Shown: one piece after another, positions 17,230 through 26,186 of the stretch
Layout of the letters: every line of letters begins with the position of its first letter
How positions within the stretch are numbered: position 1 is the first letter of the stretch
NCBI RefSeq assembly: GCF_003628445.1
Contig: NZ_RBZO01000008.1
Coordinates: 62,001 to 126,000, forward strand
Direction: 5' to 3'
DNA length: 64,000 bases
Source of the DNA: Oceanobacillus bengalensis
GTDB lineage: Bacteria; Bacillota; Bacilli; Bacillales; Amphibacillaceae
The notes under the pieces: generated by a model
Seen by the model: the letters and a program-made list of their open reading frames with translations, nothing else
The model's database searches: none
Told to the model about the DNA's origin: nothing
Program-made: the position numbers and the translations under genes

Positions 17230-18150
17230 ATGATTGAGCTTATAACCACAGCAGAATCAGTTGAACAAGCAAAGGCCTTAATTCAGGCAGACATCGATAT
17301 GTTATACATAGGCGAAAAGGAATTTGGCTTACGACTACCTACAACCTTTTCACGAGAAGAATTAATTGAAATGACTACTTACGCACATGAACATGGTAAA
17401 AAAGTTCGTGTTGCGGTTAATGCAATCATGCATAATAATCGCATAAAAAGCGTCATTCCCTATTTAGAATTTTTGCAGGAAATTGAAGTTGACTCGATTA
17501 CGGTTGGGGATCCTGGTGTCATCCATTTAATGAAGAAGAATGCGCTCCATTTACCTTATGTATTTGATGCACAGACCCTTGTAACGAGTGCAAGGCAAAT
17601 AAATTTCTGGGTAAAAAGAGGTGCTATCTCTGCGGTGCTTGCAAGGGAAATTCCCTACCTCGAACTAAAAGAGCTTGCAAGTGGTGTAAGCGTTCCACTT
17701 GAAATTTTAGTATATGGTGCAACCTGTATCCATCAATCGAAACGTCCACTCGTAAAAAATTACTTTGGATTTGTGGGTAGCGATGTATCCACGAAGAGGC
17801 AACGTGGTTTATTTATTTCCGAACCGAAAAACAAGGATACCCATTATTCCATTTACGAAGACAACCATGGTACCCATATTTTCGCAAACAATGATATTAA
17901 TCTGCTAGATGAATTACAGGTACTAAATGATTTGGGCGTCACAGAGTGGAAGCTTGACGGCATTTATACAAAAGGACAAGATTTTATTTCGATTGCTAAA
18001 ATTTTCGTCAAAGCCAAAACGGCAATTGAAAACGAGGAATGGAATGAAGCAATGCTAGAAGAGTTAAACAAACAATTACTTTCCTTCCATCCTGGTGAAC
18101 GAGGATTAGATAAAGGGTTTTATGAAAAAGACCCAAGTGAAATTCAATAA
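17230..18150 (+). CDS. trhP1: Peptidase U32 family, TrhP1/YrrN-like
   Basis: 306 aa U32-type TIM-barrel protein, shorter than its partner and without its cysteine cluster (only ATCIHQSKRPLVKNYFG at the matching place). B. subtilis YrrN/YrrO (TrhP1/TrhP2) are needed for prephenate-dependent 5-hydroxyuridine formation at tRNA position 34. It is followed 13 bp later by the TrhP2-like gene, so they are co-transcribed and probably act together. RBS AAAGGAG precedes the ATG. The older label, protease/collagenase, is not supported by known active-site residues. Confidence 0.85.
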   Translation: MIELITTAESVEQAKALIQADIDMLYIGEKEFGLRLPTTFSREELIEMTTYAHEHGKKVRVAVNAIMHNNRIKSVIPYLEFLQEIEVDSITVGDPGVIHLMKKNALHLPYVFDAQTLVTSARQINFWVKRGAISAVLAREIPYLELKELASGVSVPLEILVYGATCIHQSKRPLVKNYFGFVGSDVSTKRQRGLFISEPKNKDTHYSIYEDNHGTHIFANNDINLLDELQVLNDLGVTEWKLDGIYTKGQDFISIAKIFVKAKTAIENEEWNEAMLEELNKQLLSFHPGERGLDKGFYEKDPSEIQ

Positions 18151-18163
18151 GTAGGTGAAAAAA

Positions 18164-19399
18164 ATGAGAACAATAACAAAAAAACCTGAAGTTCTTGCTC
18201 CAGCTGGAACGTTAGAAAAATTAAAAGTAGCAATAACCTATGGTGCAGATGCCGTATATATTGGCGGGAATGCATACGGACTAAGAAGTCGTGCAGGTAA
18301 CTTTACATATGATGAAATGCGTGAAGGGGTAGCCTTTGCGAACGAACATGGAGCTAAGGTTTATGTAGCCGCAAACATGGTGACACATGAAGGCGATGCA
18401 GAGGGGGCAGGAGATTTCTTCCGTACATTAAGAGATATCGGCATTCATGCTGTCATTGTTTCAGACCCTGCATTAATCGAAATATGCGCAACAGATGCAC
18501 CAGGTCTGCCAATCCATCTATCTACACAGGCTTCTGCAACCAATTATGAAACACTTAATTTTTGGAAAGAAGAGGGCTTGGAACGTGTCGTATTAGCTAG
18601 AGAAGTGAGCATGGATGAAATAAAAGAAATGCGGAGAAATACGGATGTTGAAATCGAGGCATTCATCCATGGTGCAATGTGTATTTCCTATTCTGGCCGT
18701 TGCGTCCTGTCCAATCATATGTCACATCGTGATGCAAACCGTGGAGGCTGCTCCCAGTCCTGTCGCTGGAAATATGATTTATTTGAGATGGACACAACCG
18801 ATGAAAAGCATTCTTTACTTGGCGGTGAACCTGAGGAAGCATTCTCCATGAGTGCTGTCGATATGGCTATGATTCGTCATATTCCTGATTTAGTGGAAAA
18901 CGGCATTGATAGTCTGAAAATTGAGGGACGGATGAAGTCTATTCATTATGTATCAACCGTTTCAAATGTCTACCGAAAAGCAATTGATGCATATTGTGCT
19001 AATCCTGACAACTACGAATTCCAGCAAGAATGGGAAGATGAATTATGGAAAGTAGCACAACGTGAACTGTCATCTGGTTTTTATTATGGTATCCCGACAG
19101 AAGATGAGCAACTCTTTGGTAAAAAACGGAAAATCCCTAGCTATACATTCATCGGCCAAGTGATTGATTATGATGAAGAAACGCAGGTAGCAACAATCGA
19201 ACAGCGTAATCACTTTGGAATTGGTGATGAAATTGAATTTTACGGACCTGGTTTCACGCACCATAAACAAACGATTAATACTATGACAGATAAGGATGGA
19301 AACGCGATCGACCGAGCGCCACATGCGTTGATGCATGTCAAAATGAAAGTAACAGAAGCCGTAAAACCCTTAGATATGATTCGAAAATTAAAAGCATAA
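18164..19399 (+). CDS. trhP2: Peptidase U32 family, TrhP2/YrrO-like
   Basis: 411 aa. N-terminal LAPAGTLEKLKVAITYGADA is the U32 hallmark, and EAFIHGAMCISYSGRCVLSN with the following GGCSQSC provides four cysteines suited to an iron-sulfur cluster, as described for TrhP/RlhA-type tRNA and rRNA hydroxylation proteins. A C-terminal U32 beta-barrel domain is present (about 325-411). The ATG at 18164 is preferred over GTG at 18155 because that GTG is part of its AGGTG ribosome site. Second gene of the pair, with a terminator downstream. Confidence 0.88.
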   Translation: MRTITKKPEVLAPAGTLEKLKVAITYGADAVYIGGNAYGLRSRAGNFTYDEMREGVAFANEHGAKVYVAANMVTHEGDAEGAGDFFRTLRDIGIHAVIVSDPALIEICATDAPGLPIHLSTQASATNYETLNFWKEEGLERVVLAREVSMDEIKEMRRNTDVEIEAFIHGAMCISYSGRCVLSNHMSHRDANRGGCSQSCRWKYDLFEMDTTDEKHSLLGGEPEEAFSMSAVDMAMIRHIPDLVENGIDSLKIEGRMKSIHYVSTVSNVYRKAIDAYCANPDNYEFQQEWEDELWKVAQRELSSGFYYGIPTEDEQLFGKKRKIPSYTFIGQVIDYDEETQVATIEQRNHFGIGDEIEFYGPGFTHHKQTINTMTDKDGNAIDRAPHALMHVKMKVTEAVKPLDMIRKLKA

Positions 19400-19407
19400 T
19401 TTGAGTT

Positions 19408-19446
19408 TGGACTAGGCTAGTAGATATTTCTGCTGGTCTTTTTTGT
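19408..19446 (+). terminator. trhP operon terminator
   Basis: GACTAG/CTGGTC-type stem with a mid-stem bulge, then TTTTTT, just after the trhP2 stop. Confidence 0.7.
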
Positions 19447-19714
19447 TAGCTGTCTTCTAAAAGGTTGTTGCTTTATTAAGCAATTAATATTAATTAGTAT
19501 TTTGTATAAAAAGTGTAACTATTTATACAAAATAGTGTAGCTCTCGCTCACACTTATGAATGTTGTGTGCTGTCATTCGCTACGGCAGAATACTTCGCTA
19601 TGATAGCTGGATATTTTAAGATTGTGGCCTATGATATGACGTTTCAAACAGTTGTTCTTCTTTAAACAATACAAATTTCTAGTTTATATACAAGTAGAGC
19701 AGGAACTTAGTGGA

Positions 19715-19822
19715 GGAAACACACGAAGACTCCTGCGGGAGGATAGGCCTAGGTGAGACTACGTAGTGCGTTAGCACGAAGGAGGCTCACCAGCCGCCCT
19801 AAGGTGCGCGAAGTGTGTTTCC
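19715..19822 (+). repeat. GC-rich Bacillaceae interspersed repeat, full copy
   Basis: Closed by perfect 10-bp inverted ends GGAAACACAC (19715-19724) and GTGTGTTTCC (19813-19822). Inside are GAAGACTCCTGCGGGAGG, GGTGAG (19752-19757) pairing with CTCACC (19786-19791), and CAGCCGCCC. This type with CTCCTGCGGGA and GGAGGCTCACC is common between genes in Bacillus relatives; its function is unknown. Otherwise I see no gene or clear site in 19447-20002, apart from AT-rich inverted repeats near 19480-19540. Confidence 0.8.
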
Positions 19823-20002
19823 GGAACGGTATGATTTACACAATACTGAATTACACTAGTCCACAGTTTATATCAATAGCAACAAACTTTAAGAAGAAGA
19901 GCAATTTTTATTTGTCAATCTCTCTCCACTAAAAAGATTCAAAATCATTCCCCCCTTTCCATGATTTCGTTCGATTGTAGTTGTGAAAGGGAGGTGAAGA
20001 AC

Positions 20003-20227
20003 ATGGCAATTGCTGATTTAAGAAAATCCACATTGCAGTTGGTCCTAAATGATGGAACAAACATGGATACTGGTGAGCCAGTTTTCAAGTATAAGAGTTT
20101 TAACAACATCAAAACAACTGCAACTGCTGATCAACTTTACGCTGTAGCAACAGCTTTCGCTAGCTTACAGGAACGTGTGCTATACAACACCATCCGTAAA
20201 GATGATTCAGAAATTATTGGGGTCTAA
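20003..20227 (+). CDS. DUF1659 family protein
   Basis: 74 aa, starting MAIADLRKSTLQLVLNDG, with the conserved middle FKYKSFNNIKTTATADQLYAVA. The ATG at 20003 follows GGGAGGTGAAGA; an in-frame extension to 19961 lacks a ribosome site. It is the first of three tiny genes (DUF1659, DUF2922, YvrJ) that travel together in Bacillaceae. No biochemical function is known to me; the predicted fold is a small beta-rich domain. Confidence 0.85.
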   Translation: MAIADLRKSTLQLVLNDGTNMDTGEPVFKYKSFNNIKTTATADQLYAVATAFASLQERVLYNTIRKDDSEIIGV

Positions 20228-20264
20228 CGTATTTTTGAAAAATCAATAGAAAGGAGGAAAACAT

Positions 20265-20483
20265 GTGAAAAAGCTAGAGCTTAAATTTCAGAACCAAGAC
20301 GGCAAAATCGTAACCTACTCACTTGAGAAACCCATTGAGCCTGTAGATCCAGCTGCAGTCATTGCAGCAATGGATGAAATTATTTCGCAGAACGCATTCA
20401 CTTCTACAGGTGGAGACCTTGTTTTGAAAAAAAGTGCACGTGTCGTTGAAAATATCGTAGAAGAAATCGATTTAGGATTATAA
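20265..20483 (+). CDS. DUF2922 family protein
   Basis: 72 aa, GTG start with AAAGGAGG upstream. Sequence begins MKKLELKFQNQDGKIVTYSL and contains VDPAAVIAAMDEII, characteristic of DUF2922. The gene follows the DUF1659 gene by 37 bp in the same transcript. Function unknown; the family almost always neighbours DUF1659. Confidence 0.85.
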   Translation: MKKLELKFQNQDGKIVTYSLEKPIEPVDPAAVIAAMDEIISQNAFTSTGGDLVLKKSARVVENIVEEIDLGL

Positions 20484-20563
20484 GAATGTGATGACAAACA
20501 TGACCAGCGGCCTGTACGCTGGTCACTATTTTTAATAAAACATTCGGATTGGAGGGAACGAAA

Positions 20564-20701
20564 GTGGAAACATGGGTGTCGTTCATCACAGAAGTTGGAT
20601 TCCCCATTGCGGTAACGTTTTACTTATTGCACCGGGTTGAGGGGAAATTAAACCAGTTGATAGAATCAATTCATGCATTGCCAGATAAAATGAAAATATA
20701 A
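20564..20701 (+). CDS. YvrJ family small protein
   Basis: 45 aa. GTG start after GGAGGG. Translation METWVSFITEVGFPIAVTFY continues with LLHRVEGKLNQLIESIHALP, the YvrJ pattern: a short N-terminal membrane segment containing FITEVGFPIAV followed by an amphipathic helix beginning RVE. It is the third gene of the DUF1659-DUF2922-YvrJ operon and is easily missed because of its size. Function unknown. Confidence 0.88.
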   Translation: METWVSFITEVGFPIAVTFYLLHRVEGKLNQLIESIHALPDKMKI

Positions 20702-20705
20702 AAAG

Positions 20706-20757
20706 AAATCCCACTTTAAAATCGATAATGACTGCGATTCTAAAGTGGGATTTTTAT
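20706..20757 (+). terminator. Terminator of DUF1659 operon
   Basis: AAATCCCACTTTA and TAAAGTGGGATTT arms with an inner ATCG/CGAT helix, followed by TTATTT. It also faces the convergent acyl-CoA synthetase gene. Confidence 0.88.
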
Positions 20758-20791
20758 TTCGTATTAGAAACGAGCACGTACACGATTGTAA

Positions 20792-22372
20792 TTACTTAAC
20801 CAACTCTTTCTCACGCTGCCTAAGTTCAACCCGACGGATTTTTCCTGAAGATGTTTTTGGCAGCTCACGAACAAATTCAATCTTACGTGGGTACTTATAC
20901 GGTGCTGTTAATTGCTTTGCATGATTTTGCAAGTCTTTCACTAATGCATCCATATCACCCTGAACATTGTCTTGAAGAACAACATAGGCTTTAACCACGT
21001 TTCCACGGATTTCATCAGGACTTGCAACGACAGCACATTCTTTTACTGTCGGGTGTTTCACGAGTGCATCTTCCACTTCAAATGGTCCAATCGTGTAACC
21101 AGAGCTAATGATGATATCATCATTTCTACCTTCAAACCAGTAGTAGCCTTCTTCATCGATTTTCGCCTGATCACCTGTAATATAGAAGTTCCCACGAATG
21201 GCCTTTTTCGTCCGCTCCTCCTCTTTGTAATAGCCCTTGAATAAAGCAGGTGTGTCAAGTGGAACTGCAATATCTCCAACTTCCCCAACCGCTACCGGAT
21301 TGCAATCCTCATCAATTAATTGCACATTATTTCCCGGTGTCGGTTTACCCATGGAACCAGGTTTTACCTTCATCCCTTTTAGAAACCCGAGTAACAACGT
21401 ATTTTCTGTTTGACCGTAGCCATCTCTAACTGTTACACCAAAATATTTTTCAAATTGATCAATTACTTCCCGATTTAAAGGCTCACCAGCTGACACAGCA
21501 CTGTGTAATGTTGGCAAATAATAGTCTGCTAGATTATCCAGCTTCGCCATCAATCGGTACTCTGTTGGTGTACAACAAAATACATTAACAGCATATTTTT
21601 CTAGTAAACGCAAATATTTTTTTGGCGCGAATTTTCCATTATAGACAAATGCAGTTGCACCAGAACCTAGTATGGATAAGAAAGGGCTCCATACCCATTT
21701 TTGCCAACCAGGAGCAGCTGTAGCCCATACGGTATCTCCATCATGAATTGCCAACCAATTTGTTGCTGCTGTTCTCATATGTGCATAACCCCAAGCATGG
21801 GTGTGCATTACTGCTTTTGGATTCCCCGTTGTTCCTGAAGTATATGGTAAAAAAGCTAAATCCTCCGCTGTCGTTGGGGTGATTTCTAATTCAGCTTCAG
21901 CAGAATTTTTCAGTTCATCTAATCGATTCCAACCTTCCACTTCTTCCCCTACGGTAAATTTCACCAATTCATTAAACTCTTTAATGTCCGTAAACTGGTT
22001 GGCGTAGGGAGCGAAACATACTACACCCTTTACTTCCCCATGTGTAATTCGATACTGTAAATCTTTCGTACGGAACATTTCAGAGCAAGGAATAATAATG
22101 ATTCCGGTTTTTAGTGCTGCAATGTATACCTCATAGGTCTCGATTAAGCGTGGCATCATGACTAATAACTTATCACCCTTTTTAAGACCTTGTTCTAATA
22201 ACACATTACCAATTTTATTTGCATTCTCTATTAAACATTTATATGTAATTTCTTTATTCATTCCTTGCTCATCTTCCCAAATTATCGCAGTACGCTTAGG
22301 ATCGTTCATATATTTTTCAAATTCCATCACAATATTATAATCACTTGGAGCTATTAATTCTTCACGTAACAT
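20792..22372 (-). CDS. mbcS: Acyl-CoA synthetase, MbcS/medium-chain type
   Basis: 526 aa adenylate-forming ligase. P-loop-like motif LPYTSGTTGNPKAVMHTH, the adenine-site segment DGYGQTENTLL, TGDQAKIDEEGYYWFEGR in the hinge, and the catalytic Lys in PKTSSGKIRRVELR near the C-terminus. The start MLREELIAPSDYN resembles B. subtilis YtcI (MbcS), which activates short branched acids such as 2-methylbutyrate; acetyl- or medium-chain activity is the alternative. Single gene, convergent with the DUF1659 operon. Confidence 0.82.
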   Translation of the reverse strand: MLREELIAPSDYNIVMEFEKYMNDPKRTAIIWEDEQGMNKEITYKCLIENANKIGNVLLEQGLKKGDKLLVMMPRLIETYEVYIAALKTGIIIIPCSEMFRTKDLQYRITHGEVKGVVCFAPYANQFTDIKEFNELVKFTVGEEVEGWNRLDELKNSAEAELEITPTTAEDLAFLPYTSGTTGNPKAVMHTHAWGYAHMRTAATNWLAIHDGDTVWATAAPGWQKWVWSPFLSILGSGATAFVYNGKFAPKKYLRLLEKYAVNVFCCTPTEYRLMAKLDNLADYYLPTLHSAVSAGEPLNREVIDQFEKYFGVTVRDGYGQTENTLLLGFLKGMKVKPGSMGKPTPGNNVQLIDEDCNPVAVGEVGDIAVPLDTPALFKGYYKEEERTKKAIRGNFYITGDQAKIDEEGYYWFEGRNDDIIISSGYTIGPFEVEDALVKHPTVKECAVVASPDEIRGNVVKAYVVLQDNVQGDMDALVKDLQNHAKQLTAPYKYPRKIEFVRELPKTSSGKIRRVELRQREKELVK

Positions 22373-22521
22373 TATTATCGTACTCCTCTTTTTTATTACT
22401 AGGTGCTAACTTCTACCCATTATATCAGATAATAATATTAATAGTAAGATGAAAGGATATATTTTGTTCGTGCGAAGCATCTTATGTTATCATTAGATAT
22501 GTAACTAAGGGAGGTAATGTA

Positions 22522-23886
22522 ATGAAACGTAACCAATTTCAAGTCCAATCAAACAAAAAGCATCTCACCTTAACAGCAGAAAAACTTGTCGTTTATAAGC
22601 AAACAATAATTATTGAGGCAACCGACCGTTCAGCAAATACATATTACAGCATTTTTTATAAAAATAATTTTATAAACGGTGTAAAAGCAAATAAAATTAG
22701 GATCAATTCCTATATTTATCGAGCATTAAGGGACGGAATTTCCTTTTCAGGTACACATCCACTTAGTCTTCAACTACTCTCAAGGCAAAATACTATTCAT
22801 TTTATCAAGTTTAATCAATTAATTAAAAACGTAGAAAAATCCTACTCCATGACAGAAGTCGCACTCATCTTCCTATTCTTTGATTCCTTCACAAAACAAG
22901 GTTCCAGCAATAAACTTTTTCAAAAAACATTCTATCATTTCCGTAGAAACGGAAAAAATCTTAAAGCGTATCGAGCGCTAAAATCCTATAAAAATTACAA
23001 TCCCAAAAGTAGATTTGCACATGACATGATGCACAATATTGAGTTCCAACGTTACGAACAGATGTATAGCGATTTAGAGAGCCTTTACGAGAAAGACCCG
23101 AACTACGTTGAGCTTGTTTGTTTCGATGACCGCTCTAATCCAACCTCCTCTAACGTTTTGTTTCAATTATATAAAGACCAAAACCGATGGATTGATGAAC
23201 TAGCTGTTCGGATCGAACGATTACAGCATCAATTCTCAATAGATAACGAAGCTGCAATAGGGGAATTGATTAAGGACCTTTCGATCGATGATCAAATCCT
23301 CATTCGAAAAGAGTTGGTTCGAAATAATAATAAAGCAGTGTTGCAATCAAAATTACTCGATACGTTACTTGAAAGTAATCATTCAAATGAAATTGTTCAA
23401 TTTACGATGAACACGAATTACAAACCAACAGCAGAACAATTGCTTGTGATTAGTGATCATTTTAAAAAAGCAGATCCGTCTGTTCTTGCATCCCATTTTG
23501 ACAAATCAAGTAAACGATTGATGAAACTTGCTATTAAGGACGGTTCTACCTTAGAAAAAATGAGTATTCCTTTTGTCTCTTCCTTTCTAAAAAGTCATGA
23601 TTTAAATGAAATTATAGAGTGGTTTGAGCCCTTTCACAGTAAAGAAATTCATCTGCCTATTGAGCAAAAGATTGCAAAGATGCAGCAATTTGCAGATGAT
23701 CCTGACAAGCAATTTGCCTTAGGCGAGTTGTATCTAGACTTTCATCAATTGGAGAAATCCATTGACTGCTTCAAATGGGAAATGGAGCTCAACCCAAATA
23801 ACCCGAAACCCATCCAATACTTAATAAAAATTTACCAAGAAATAGGCAAACCCGAAGAAGCCAAAGCCTACCAACAACTACTTTAA
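22522..23886 (+). CDS. Uncharacterised protein with C-terminal TPR repeats
   Basis: 454 aa, not recognised as a named family. The N-terminal 100 residues are basic and beta-rich; the rest is helical, and the end (about 390-454, FALGELYLDFHQLEKSIDCF and the NPNNPKPIQYL region) looks like one or two tetratricopeptide repeats, so protein-protein contacts are likely. No signal peptide or membrane helix. RBS AAGGGAGG. It lies 100 bp upstream of a GTPase gene, separated by a GGTGCCTGTCAC repeat. Confidence 0.7.
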   Translation: MKRNQFQVQSNKKHLTLTAEKLVVYKQTIIIEATDRSANTYYSIFYKNNFINGVKANKIRINSYIYRALRDGISFSGTHPLSLQLLSRQNTIHFIKFNQLIKNVEKSYSMTEVALIFLFFDSFTKQGSSNKLFQKTFYHFRRNGKNLKAYRALKSYKNYNPKSRFAHDMMHNIEFQRYEQMYSDLESLYEKDPNYVELVCFDDRSNPTSSNVLFQLYKDQNRWIDELAVRIERLQHQFSIDNEAAIGELIKDLSIDDQILIRKELVRNNNKAVLQSKLLDTLLESNHSNEIVQFTMNTNYKPTAEQLLVISDHFKKADPSVLASHFDKSSKRLMKLAIKDGSTLEKMSIPFVSSFLKSHDLNEIIEWFEPFHSKEIHLPIEQKIAKMQQFADDPDKQFALGELYLDFHQLEKSIDCFKWEMELNPNNPKPIQYLIKIYQEIGKPEEAKAYQQLL

Positions 23887-23890
23887 TTAG

Positions 23891-23950
23891 GGTGCCTGTC
23901 ACTTGTCGAAGTTTGTCTATATATGTCGAAAATTGAATAGTAACAGGCAC
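23891..23950 (+). repeat. GGTGCCTGTCAC repeat, copy B
   Basis: GGTGCCTGTCACTTGTCGAA, inner TATGTCGAAA, closing AACAGGCAC at the far end: an imperfect inverted repeat of 60 bp between two genes. The reading frame of the following GTPase stays open through it, which would give a false longer N-terminus. Confidence 0.75.
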
Positions 23951-23986
23951 GAATGTGGGAATATAGGGGCAAGGAGTGTGATTGCT

Positions 23987-24964
23987 TTGGCGGAATTTAA
24001 TGAAAAAGAATTTAATAAAGCATTTGATCAAGAAGCGGACAAGGTACAAGCTCAAGCAAATGCCAAAATATTATTCGCAATGATTGGTGACGTGAATAGT
24101 GGGAAATCATCAACGATAAACCAAATTACCGGTGATGAAGTAGCCCGTGTTGGTGCCCGGCCTGGCGAAACCGTCCAAATCGATTTCTATCAATACACGG
24201 ATGACATAACATTCGTAGACACACCCGGTCTAGATGATATTAATAACAAAAACTCAAGGGAAACGATGAAGTTTTTCAAAGAAGCAGATATTATTTTGTT
24301 TTTCCTAAATGCAGCAGGTACCGTTTTTTCTGAAGGTGAGAAGAAATCCTTTGAATTGATTCGTAAACAAAATAAGGATATTCTCTTTGTTTTAAATAAG
24401 ATTGATGCTGCAGAAGATATTCCTGCACTCGTTAAGTACATTAAATTACACACAGATAATAAATATAAAGTTATCCCGATTTCTTCAAAGACTGGAGAAA
24501 ATATCGATAAACTGAGAAGTGAGATATTAGATATTCTTGAAAAAAAGCACAAAGACATTAAGTTCGCGAAAACCATTCAAGCGAAATACCCGATTGCAAA
24601 GAAATGGATACTGAGTGCATCCGCTTCTGCAACTGCGATTGGTGCTGCACCAGTTCCAGGATCTGATTTTATTCCATTAACAGCAATTCAGGTTGGTCTA
24701 ATGATAAAATTGGCAGCATTATATGATAAGCCTTTATCCAAGAAACGGGCGAAGGAATTAATTATTGCCACCATTACGGGCAATATTGGAAAGACAATGT
24801 TTCGTCAAGTGGTGAAATTTGTTCCTGGGGCGGGCTCGATTGCTGGTGGTAGTATTGCAGGCGGGATGACACTTGCATTAGGCTATGCAGTTAGGTATGC
24901 CTATGAAAACGATTTGGAACTTAATGTCAGCACACTGAAAAGCTTGTATAAAATGTATCGTTAG
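23987..24964 (+). CDS. Era-like GTPase with C-terminal DUF697/YcjF-type membrane domain
   Basis: 325 aa. GTPase motifs: G1 GDVNSGKSS, G3 DTPGLDD, G4 LNKIDAA and G5-like ISSKTGE. The C-terminal half (about 200-325) holds an alanine/glycine-rich hydrophobic hairpin (SASASATAIGAAPVPGSDF) and a second glycine-rich segment, as in DUF697 proteins. It probably acts at the membrane; function unknown. The TTG at 23987 is chosen because AAGGAG lies 10 nt upstream; the longer frame back to 23903 runs into the repeat. Confidence 0.82.
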   Translation: MAEFNEKEFNKAFDQEADKVQAQANAKILFAMIGDVNSGKSSTINQITGDEVARVGARPGETVQIDFYQYTDDITFVDTPGLDDINNKNSRETMKFFKEADIILFFLNAAGTVFSEGEKKSFELIRKQNKDILFVLNKIDAAEDIPALVKYIKLHTDNKYKVIPISSKTGENIDKLRSEILDILEKKHKDIKFAKTIQAKYPIAKKWILSASASATAIGAAPVPGSDFIPLTAIQVGLMIKLAALYDKPLSKKRAKELIIATITGNIGKTMFRQVVKFVPGAGSIAGGSIAGGMTLALGYAVRYAYENDLELNVSTLKSLYKMYR

Positions 24965-25026
24965 GTGCCTGTCACCCCTCAGATTTTGTCAAATATTGTC
25001 GACGGATAGTGAGGGGTGGTTGGCAA
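24964..25026 (+). repeat. GGTGCCTGTCAC repeat, copy C
   Basis: GGTGCCTGTCACCCCTCA, inner TTTTGTCAA and ATTGTCGAC, ending TGAGGGGTGGTTGGCA. CACCCCTCA pairs with TGAGGGGTG. It lies between the convergent GTPase and DUF4349 genes, where it may act as a hairpin at the 3' ends. Confidence 0.75.
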
Positions 25027-25057
25027 CTATTTAGTCATATTGCTAAGGCACTCTAAT

Positions 25058-25999
25058 TTATGATTGTTTTTCTCCCCTTCTCTTCTTTCTTATAAAGAAA
25101 AACACAATAACACCAACAATGATTAAAGGTATAAAGATAGGCAAGTTTCCAATTAGAAACACAAATAGACTAGAAAAAGCTGCTATTAAAAAGTTAATAC
25201 TCTTAAGGAATTGTTGCTTTGTTTTTTCCCACGTATTTAACTCATCCTCGTTTATTCCTGTTAGCTTCAAATCATTTTCTTGCATAAAAATTGTTACTGT
25301 TGCTAAATCTGCTTTATTTTGTAAATAATTCATCCTACCAAGGATTTCCTCAATCTCCCCTTGTACTTTCGATAAATCACCTGAAATAGCGAGCAAATCC
25401 TCTGTTTTCTCTGCTTGCTCCATAAAGCTGAGTAATCGTTCTTCAACAACTCGTTTGGACTTTAGACGGGATTCCAAATCAACAAATTCCTCTGTCACAT
25501 CCTGACCTGAAACAGAGCTTTCTATGACATCACTACTTCCGTCTTCCACTAATTGAATAAAATCTTGAAAAGAACCTTGAGGAATTCTTGCAGTAATTTG
25601 CCCACTCCTTGGGTTATCATCTGCTCCGCCATACATATTTGATTCAACGACATACCCGCCAAAATCCGCTGCCTTCGTCTGTATATCAGTAAATGACTTG
25701 TCAAAATCTTTTACTTCAATATTAAGATGTGCTGTATAAATGATTTTACGGTCTGCTTCTTGAGGAGCTACCTCATCTGTCTCGCCTTCATCTGGGAGAG
25801 TTTCTGCTTCTTCACTTTTTTCTGCACGATCTTCACTCGAAAAAGAATTCATTTCTCTCTCAACAGCAGCATCTTCTGTTGCCATCTCTACTTCCGCTAA
25901 ATCACTAGATTCCATCGATTGATCATTGCTACAGGCCGCTAAAAACATTCCAACAAAAACGATAAACAAATAGCATACATATTTTTTCATAGTTACCAT
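25058..25999 (-). CDS. DUF4349 lipoprotein with C-terminal membrane helix
   Basis: 313 aa. Lipoprotein signal with lipobox FLAAC near residue 22, an acidic linker, then the DUF4349 domain (about 95-260) with RKIIYTAHLNIEVKDF, GGYVVES and DLESRLKSKRVVEERL plus a coiled-coil stretch. A C-terminal hydrophobic segment (LPIFIPLIIVGVIVFFFI) ends in KKRRGEK, so it is anchored at both ends on the outer face of the membrane. The start at 25999 follows AGGTGGGG. Function unknown. Confidence 0.85.
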   Translation of the reverse strand: MVTMKKYVCYLFIVFVGMFLAACSNDQSMESSDLAEVEMATEDAAVEREMNSFSSEDRAEKSEEAETLPDEGETDEVAPQEADRKIIYTAHLNIEVKDFDKSFTDIQTKAADFGGYVVESNMYGGADDNPRSGQITARIPQGSFQDFIQLVEDGSSDVIESSVSGQDVTEEFVDLESRLKSKRVVEERLLSFMEQAEKTEDLLAISGDLSKVQGEIEEILGRMNYLQNKADLATVTIFMQENDLKLTGINEDELNTWEKTKQQFLKSINFLIAAFSSLFVFLIGNLPIFIPLIIVGVIVFFFIRKKRRGEKQS

Positions 26000-26186
26000 T
26001 GACCCCCACCTCTTCCAAATAAAAATGTATAAAAACGTACTTCCTATTAATATAGACGACAACGATTGAAGAAGGTTACATGGTAGCTAGCAAAATCCCG
26101 ACATAAAAATTGTTGTGTCCATACTTTAAATATTTTCCAAAAAAAAAAGCCAAACTACATACATCAAAAGAAAAGGAGCTACTAAC

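Noticed and set aside
23903-23986. Longer N-terminus of the GTPase
   Set aside because: It would translate through a GGTGCCTGTCAC repeat and has no ribosome site; the TTG at 23987 has AAGGAG.
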